Shown: positions 6,110 to 10,726 of the stretch, piece by piece | Numbering within the stretch: the stretch's first letter is position 1 | Layout of the letters: every line of letters starts with the position of its first letter | Assembly (NCBI GenBank): GCA_947457085.1 | Contig: CANGUS010000038.1 | Location: forward strand, 1-10,726 | Reading direction: 5' to 3' | DNA from: Bacteroidota bacterium | GTDB taxonomy: Bacteria > Bacteroidota > Bacteroidia > Chitinophagales > Chitinophagaceae | Length of the DNA stretch: 10,726 bases | Made by a program: the position numbers and the translations under genes | Notes under the pieces: generated by a model | What the model was told of the DNA's origin: nothing | The model's input: the letters and a program-made list of their open reading frames with translations, nothing else | The model's database searches: none

Positions 6110-6384
6110 TGAGTTTAAAGTATACACCTGCCACACTTAAAAAATTTGATGAGCTTTATGACGAAATGAAATATACGATTCGCTATGAAAAAGGCAATTT
6201 TCACAGTGGATATTGTGTATTACAAGATAAAAAAGTTGCGGTAATTAATAAGTTTCTTACCCTTGAAGGAAGAATTAATGCCTTGATTGATATTTTACCC
6301 AGTGTAGAATTTGATGTAACTACACTCAGTACAGAAGCCCGATTATTTTATGAAATGATTTTGGCAAACCCAATAGAAAAATAA
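6109..6384 (+). CDS. Conserved-looking 91-residue protein of unknown function
   Basis: I do not recognise a named family. The 91-residue sequence has a charged N-terminal helix (residues 6-22), a beta-like core TIRYEKGNFHSGYCVLQDKK (23-42) and VAVINKFLT (43-51), then two likely helices (LEGRINALIDILPS, and STEARLFYEMILANP near the end). There is no signal peptide or membrane segment, so it is probably cytoplasmic. The motif-like stretch YEKGNFxSGYC...KVAVINKF recalls, from memory, a short uncharacterised protein common in Bacteroidota, which a search should test. The coding potential is supported by a compact folded-looking composition, an intact frame and a following terminator. It is divergent from the PorT-like gene (35-bp gap) and convergent with rpoB. 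Confidence 0.78.
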   Translation: MSLKYTPATLKKFDELYDEMKYTIRYEKGNFHSGYCVLQDKKVAVINKFLTLEGRINALIDILPSVEFDVTTLSTEARLFYEMILANPIEK

Positions 6385-6503
6385 TGCTGTTTTCAATTAG
6401 ATCGCAAATAGCCTTAGTAATTAAGCAGTGAACACAACACCTATAGATTTAAGATCGATAAAAGATAATTAAGAAGCCACTTTCCAATAAAAAATATTTC
6501 AAT

Positions 6504-6536
6504 AAAAAACCACTAACTTTCGTTAGTGGTTTTTTT
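6504..6536. terminator. Bidirectional intrinsic terminator between the 91-residue gene and rpoB
   Basis: The stem ACCACTAAC (6509-6517) / GTTAGTGGT (6522-6530) closes a 4-base loop, with an A-run (6504-6509) before it and a T-run (6530-6536) after it. It lies 20 bases beyond the rpoB stop on the minus strand and 119 bases beyond the stop of the small plus-strand gene. On the rpoB side it marks the end of the transcript, with no rpoC following. The stretch 6385-6503 between the small gene and this stem shows nothing else I can support. Confidence 0.93.
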
Positions 6537-6556
6537 GTATAAATCTGATAGGATTA

Positions 6557-9500
6557 TTAATTTCCGAAATGTAAATCTAAACCTAGACCTCTTAACTCAT
6601 GAACCAATACATTGAATGATTCTGGGATACCTGGTTTTGGAAGATTATCACCTTTAACAATCGCTTCGTATGTTTTAGCACGACCTGTGATATCATCTGA
6701 TTTCAACGTTAATAACTCTTGTAAGATATTAGCAGCACCATAAGCCTCTACAGCCCAAACCTCCATCTCACCAAAACGTTGACCTCCAAACTGAGCTTTA
6801 CCTCCTAATGGTTGTTGAGTGATTAAAGAGTATGGTCCGATAGAACGAGCATGCATTTTATCATCTACTAAGTGATGTAGTTTCATCATATAAATAACAC
6901 CCACTGTTGCTTTTTGGTGGAAACGTTCTCCTGTTTCACCATCATACAAGTAAGTGTGGCACCAATCAGGTAAGCCGGCTTCTTGCACTTTTGCTTCAAT
7001 TTCGGCTCTTGTTGCACCATCAAAGATAGGTGTAGCAAATTTTTGACCTAATTTCATACCTGCCATTCCTAAGATGGTCTCATAGATTTGACCTAAATTC
7101 ATACGAGAAGGTACCCCTAATGGATTCAATACGATATCTACTGGGCTTCCATCTTCTAAGAAAGGCATATCTTCTTGACGAACAATACGAGAAACAATCC
7201 CTTTATTACCATGACGACCCGCCATTTTATCACCAACTTTCAACTTACGTTTACTAGCTAAATAAACTTTTGCTAATTTCAATACGCCATTTGGTAGTTC
7301 ATCTCCGATGGTGATATTGAATTTTTCACGTTTGTAGCGACCAATTTCTTCGTTGTAACGAATATTGAAGTTATGCAATAACTGGTTTACTAAATCATTC
7401 ATTGCTTCGTCGGCAGTCCAACCTAAAGGATTTACTGCTTCAAAATCGATCGAACGAATTGCTTTAGAAGAGAATTTAGCATTTTTCCCTAAAACAATTT
7501 CACCGTAGTGATTTGTGATACCAGCAGATTGTTGGCCATCTAATAATTTTTCTAATTTTAGATATAAGCTTTCTTTGATGTCTTCGATATTTTCATGATG
7601 AACTTTCTCGATTTTTTCGATAGCTGCTTTTTCTCTAACTTTTGAATTTTTATCTTTTTTAGCTCTTGCAAATAATTTCTTACCAATTACTACCCCTTCA
7701 ATCGATGGAGACATTTTTAATGACGCATCTTTTGCATCCCCGGCTTTATCACCAAAGATAGCGCGTAATAATTTTTCTTCAGGAGTTGGATCCGTTTCAC
7801 CTTTAGGTGTAATTTTTCCGATTAAAATATCGCCTTCTTTCACGTGAGCTCCTAAACGAATGATCCCGTTTTCATCTAAATCTTTCGTAGCTTCTTCACT
7901 TACGTTAGGAATATCTGGTGTTAATTCTTCTTCACCTAATTTAGTATCCCGAACTTCTAATTCATATTCATCAATATGAACTGAAGTGAACCAGTCTTCA
8001 CGAACTACTTTTTCATTGATTACGATCGCATCCTCAAAGTTATACCCTTTCCAAGGCATGAAGGCAACACGTAAGTTTCTACCCAATGCTAATTCACCGT
8101 CTTGAGTAGCGTATCCATCGGTTAAGAAATCACCTTTCTTCACTGATTGACCTTTGATTACGTGCGGTTTTAAATTGATGTTAGTGCTTTGGTTTGTTTT
8201 AGCGTATTTCGTTAATTTGTATACTACTAAATCATCGTTGAAAGAAATTAAACGCTCAGTTTCACTGCGTTTGTAACGAACATGAATTTCATTAGCGTCA
8301 ACATATTCAACGACACCATCTCCTTTTGCAGTAATTTGAATACGTGCATCTCTAGCCGCTTTGGCTTCGATACTAGTACCTACGATAGGAGCTTGAGGGC
8401 GCAATAATGGAACCCCTTGACGTTGCATGTTTGAACCCATCAACGCACGATTCGCATCATCATGCTCTAAGAAAGGAATTAAAGATGCACTCAAACCAAC
8501 AATCTGATTTGGAGCGACATCCATGTATTCTACTTCACTTTTCTCTAATATAGGGAAATCACCTGTTTGACGAGAACGAATTTTATCTTCAACAAAGTTT
8601 CCTTTTTCATCTAATGGCACGTCTGCTTGTGCAATTTTCGCTTCATCTTCTTCTTCAGCACTTAAGTAAACATATTTAGGATCTACTTTACCTTCTTTTA
8701 CTTTACGATATGGTGTTTCGATGAAGCCCATGTCGTTAATTTTTGCATGTACACACAAAGTAGAAATCAAACCAATGTTTGGTCCCTCCGGTGTTTCAAT
8801 CGTACAAAGACGACCATAGTGAGAATAGTGAACGTCACGAACCTCAAAACCTGCTCTTTCACGACTTAAACCACCTGGCCCTAAAGCAGAAATACGACGT
8901 TTGTGCGTAATTTCAGACAATGGGTTGGTTTGATCTAAGAATTGAGATAATTGAGAAGTTCCGAAGAAAGAGTTGATAACCGAAGATAAAGTACGAGCAT
9001 TGATCAAATCAATTGGCGTAAATACCTCATTGTCACGAACATTCATACGCTCACGGATAGTACGAGCCATACGAGCTAAACCTACTCCAAATTGTGCATA
9101 TAATTGCTCACCTACTGTTCTTACACGACGATTACTTAAATGATCGATATCATCAATATCAACTTTAGCATTTGTTAATTGTACTAAGTATTTAATGATC
9201 GCAATCATATCGTCTTTAGTCAATACTTTCTTCGTAATGGTTTGAGGGAACTCTAACTTACGATTTACTTTGTAACGACCAACTTCTCCTAAATCATAAC
9301 GTTTGTCAGAGAAGAATAATTTATCAATAATACCACGAGCAGTTTCATCATCAGGAGCATCTGTGCTTCTTAATTGACGATAGATATGTTGAACGGCTTC
9401 TAACTCAGAGTTAGAGGTATCTTTATTTAATGTGTTATAAATGATAGAGAAATCGCCACCTGTTTCTTCTTTTTGCAAGAAGATAGATTTAACTTCCATA

Positions 9501-10369
9501 TCCAAAATCATTTCGATATTTTCTTCTGTTAATACAGAATCTCTATCTAAAACGATTTCATTACGCTCGATAGAAACAACTTCACCCGTATCTTCGTCAA
9601 CGAAATCTTCCGTCCAGCTACGCAGAACACGAGCAGCTAATTTAGCACCAACATGTTGTTCTAATGTTTTTTTATCGGCTTTCACCTCATCTGCCATTCC
9701 GAATAATTCCAAAATGTCTTTATCGGTTTCATAACCAATAGAACGCAACAACATCGTTACAGGGAATTTCTTCTTTCTGTCGATGTAGGCATACATTACA
9801 TTATTGATATCGGTAGCAAACTCCATCCATGCTCCTTTAAACGGAATAACACGAGCAGAGTAAATTTTAGTTCCATTAGGATGTGTAGATTGACCAAAGA
9901 AAACCCCTGGAGAACGATGTAATTGAGAAACGATTACACGCTCAGAACCATTGATAACAAAAGTTCCTCTTGGAGTCATGTAAGGGATATTTCCTAAGAA
10001 CACATCTTGAACGATGGTTTCGAAATCAATATGTTCTTCATCATTACAGCTTAAACGTAATTTGGCTTTCAATGGAACAGAATACGTTAAACCTCTGTCG
10101 ATACACTCATCAATGGTATAACGTGGAGGATCTACGAAGTAATCTAAAAATTCCAACACGAAAATATTTCGCGTGTCGGTAATTGGGAAATTCTCTTTAA
10201 AAACTCTAAACAAACCTTCGTTGTTACGCTTGTCTGGTGTAGTTTCTAATTGTAAGAAATCCGCATACGAAGCTAACTGAATATCCAATAAATCGGGTTG
10301 TTCAGAAGATTGTTTAATCTTTCCAAAACTGATACGTTCTGTACTTTTTGCATTTTTTACTGCAGCCAT
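6557..10369 (-). CDS. rpoB: DNA-directed RNA polymerase subunit beta (RpoB)
   Basis: RpoB pairs with beta' to form the catalytic cleft of RNA polymerase. At 1270 residues it has the length usual for Bacteroidota. Landmarks in order: GTFVINGSERVIVSQLHRSP (135-154); the rifampicin region FFGTSQLSQFLDQTNPLSEI (468-487) and HKRRISALGPGGL (489-501); ETPEGPNIGLIS (525-536); MGSNMQRQGVPLLRP (644-658); GYNFEDAIVINE (775-786) with the conserved Glu-Asp pair 779-780; KGETDPTPEEKLLRAIFG (856-873); a lysine-rich helical insertion near 895-945; GDKMAGRHGNKG (1046-1057), whose Lys1048 and Lys1056 match the active-site lysines; and the C-terminal clamp GGKAQFGGQRFGEMEVWA (1189-1206). Asp479, His489 and Ser494 match rifampicin-sensitive residues. 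The ATG is in an A-rich context. Unusually, neither rplL upstream nor rpoC downstream is present. Confidence 0.99.
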   Translation of the reverse strand: MAAVKNAKSTERISFGKIKQSSEQPDLLDIQLASYADFLQLETTPDKRNNEGLFRVFKENFPITDTRNIFVLEFLDYFVDPPRYTIDECIDRGLTYSVPLKAKLRLSCNDEEHIDFETIVQDVFLGNIPYMTPRGTFVINGSERVIVSQLHRSPGVFFGQSTHPNGTKIYSARVIPFKGAWMEFATDINNVMYAYIDRKKKFPVTMLLRSIGYETDKDILELFGMADEVKADKKTLEQHVGAKLAARVLRSWTEDFVDEDTGEVVSIERNEIVLDRDSVLTEENIEMILDMEVKSIFLQKEETGGDFSIIYNTLNKDTSNSELEAVQHIYRQLRSTDAPDDETARGIIDKLFFSDKRYDLGEVGRYKVNRKLEFPQTITKKVLTKDDMIAIIKYLVQLTNAKVDIDDIDHLSNRRVRTVGEQLYAQFGVGLARMARTIRERMNVRDNEVFTPIDLINARTLSSVINSFFGTSQLSQFLDQTNPLSEITHKRRISALGPGGLSRERAGFEVRDVHYSHYGRLCTIETPEGPNIGLISTLCVHAKINDMGFIETPYRKVKEGKVDPKYVYLSAEEEDEAKIAQADVPLDEKGNFVEDKIRSRQTGDFPILEKSEVEYMDVAPNQIVGLSASLIPFLEHDDANRALMGSNMQRQGVPLLRPQAPIVGTSIEAKAARDARIQITAKGDGVVEYVDANEIHVRYKRSETERLISFNDDLVVYKLTKYAKTNQSTNINLKPHVIKGQSVKKGDFLTDGYATQDGELALGRNLRVAFMPWKGYNFEDAIVINEKVVREDWFTSVHIDEYELEVRDTKLGEEELTPDIPNVSEEATKDLDENGIIRLGAHVKEGDILIGKITPKGETDPTPEEKLLRAIFGDKAGDAKDASLKMSPSIEGVVIGKKLFARAKKDKNSKVREKAAIEKIEKVHHENIEDIKESLYLKLEKLLDGQQSAGITNHYGEIVLGKNAKFSSKAIRSIDFEAVNPLGWTADEAMNDLVNQLLHNFNIRYNEEIGRYKREKFNITIGDELPNGVLKLAKVYLASKRKLKVGDKMAGRHGNKGIVSRIVRQEDMPFLEDGSPVDIVLNPLGVPSRMNLGQIYETILGMAGMKLGQKFATPIFDGATRAEIEAKVQEAGLPDWCHTYLYDGETGERFHQKATVGVIYMMKLHHLVDDKMHARSIGPYSLITQQPLGGKAQFGGQRFGEMEVWAVEAYGAANILQELLTLKSDDITGRAKTYEAIVKGDNLPKPGIPESFNVLVHELRGLGLDLHFGN

Positions 10370-10726
10370 ATTTTTAATTTACTCGTTTTATAAAACAACA
10401 ATTCCCAAAAGGTAAAACCCTTTAGTTACGATAACATTAAGAAGTTATAATAAGATAATTTGCACGTGCGTTGCCAATTGAGACTGCGAAATTAGTGTAA
10501 TTATTCCATAATATCAAAAAATATACCAATAAAATGTATTAGTATTTTTTGTTATATAAAATTTAACTCCCAATCCTTTTATAGATGGAGCTTTTGAGAT
10601 GAAAGATATTTTTATTCATTTATTAAATATCAGGTATTGTTTAAAATCTCATCCATGGTTTATTTTTTTAGATAAAATTGAAACCATCTAATGTAAAAAG
10701 ATAAGCATCCTCTATGAATTATAAAA
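10370..10726. other. Gene-free AT-rich region upstream of rpoB
   Basis: These 357 bases hold no convincing gene on either strand. The expected upstream neighbour rplL (L7/L12) is absent: no minus-strand frame ends with the typical L7/L12 C-terminus. The proximal part contains the predicted rpoB promoter and leader. Beyond 10519 I see only AT-rich sequence with short frames, the longest notable one being a 30-codon plus-strand ATG frame at 10599-10691 that resembles nothing known to me. A 7-bp inverted pair TAGATGG (10582-10588) / CCATCTA (10684-10690) is probably chance. Confidence 0.7.
10487..10518 (-). promoter_or_regulatory. Predicted promoter of rpoB (TTTG-N20-TAATTTCG)
   Basis: On the minus strand TTTG (10518-10515) is followed by 20 bases and then TAATTTCG (10494-10487), one mismatch from the Bacteroidota consensus TTTG-N19-21-TAnnTTTG. 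This predicts a transcript start near 10480 and an untranslated leader of about 110 bases. The leader contains an 8-bp palindrome GCACGTGC (10462-10469), a small AAAGG/CCTTT stem (near 10410-10423) and the 12-bp palindrome GTTTTATAAAAC (10385-10396). The match supports rpoB having its own promoter in place of reading from ribosomal-protein genes. The boxes are consensus matches only. Confidence 0.55.

Noticed and set aside
9441..9734. Plus-strand 97-codon frame inside rpoB
   Set aside because: Antisense shadow of rpoB; its Ser/Thr/Ile-rich composition follows from complementing the rpoB codons.
9970..10182. Plus-strand 70-codon frame inside rpoB
   Set aside because: Antisense shadow of a highly conserved part of rpoB with no independent support.
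10599..10691. Plus-strand 30-codon frame upstream of rpoB
   Set aside because: Very short, AT-rich, with no recognisable motif and no supporting promoter or terminator; expected by chance in such sequence.
10370..10726. rplL or a partial ribosomal-protein gene upstream of rpoB
   Set aside because: No minus-strand frame in this stretch encodes an L7/L12-like C-terminus; stops occur frequently in all frames.

Overview
The window comes from a low-GC member of the Bacteroidota. The evidence is a DUF5686-type outer-membrane protein, a secreted LamG protein ending in a type IX secretion (T9SS) sorting domain, a PorT-like beta-barrel protein, a Bacteroidota-style RpoB of 1270 residues, A-rich start contexts without Shine-Dalgarno sequences, and promoter-like TTTG / TAnnTTTG boxes. 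The features suggest Chitinophagales, Sphingobacteriales or a close relative, but the genus cannot be named from this sequence.

Layout. (1) Positions 1-1475 hold the 3' part of a plus-strand DUF5686 gene cut by the window edge. (2) A short AT-rich 21-bp tandem repeat (1480-1563) separates it from convergent ispE (1581-2393, minus strand, GTG start). (3) Positions 2405-4207 form a composite segment: a 46-bp direct repeat at each end encloses a LamG/T9SS surface-protein gene (2634-3911), its terminator and four copies (one a half copy) of a nested palindromic repeat of about 66 bp. The right-hand 46-bp copy is the 3' end of the next gene, and the left-hand copy is an orphan duplicate of that 3' end lying 13 bp before ispE. 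(4) A minus-strand pair follows: a PorT-like beta-barrel gene (6073-5408), then 8 bp later a secreted BNR/sialidase-like propeller gene (5399-4164). (5) A 91-residue plus-strand gene of unknown function (6109-6384) is divergent from that pair across only 35 bp. (6) rpoB (10369-6557, minus strand) has its own predicted promoter and a strong bidirectional terminator. The 357 bases upstream contain no gene I can support.

Most coding content is housekeeping (ispE in the MEP isoprenoid pathway, rpoB in transcription) or envelope and secretion related. The two observations most worth following are the direct-repeat-bounded LamG segment, which looks like an insertion or recombination product that separated the propeller gene from ispE, and the apparent isolation of rpoB from both rplL and rpoC. 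I did not find a clear new defence or mobile system; there is no integrase, transposase or CRISPR array here.
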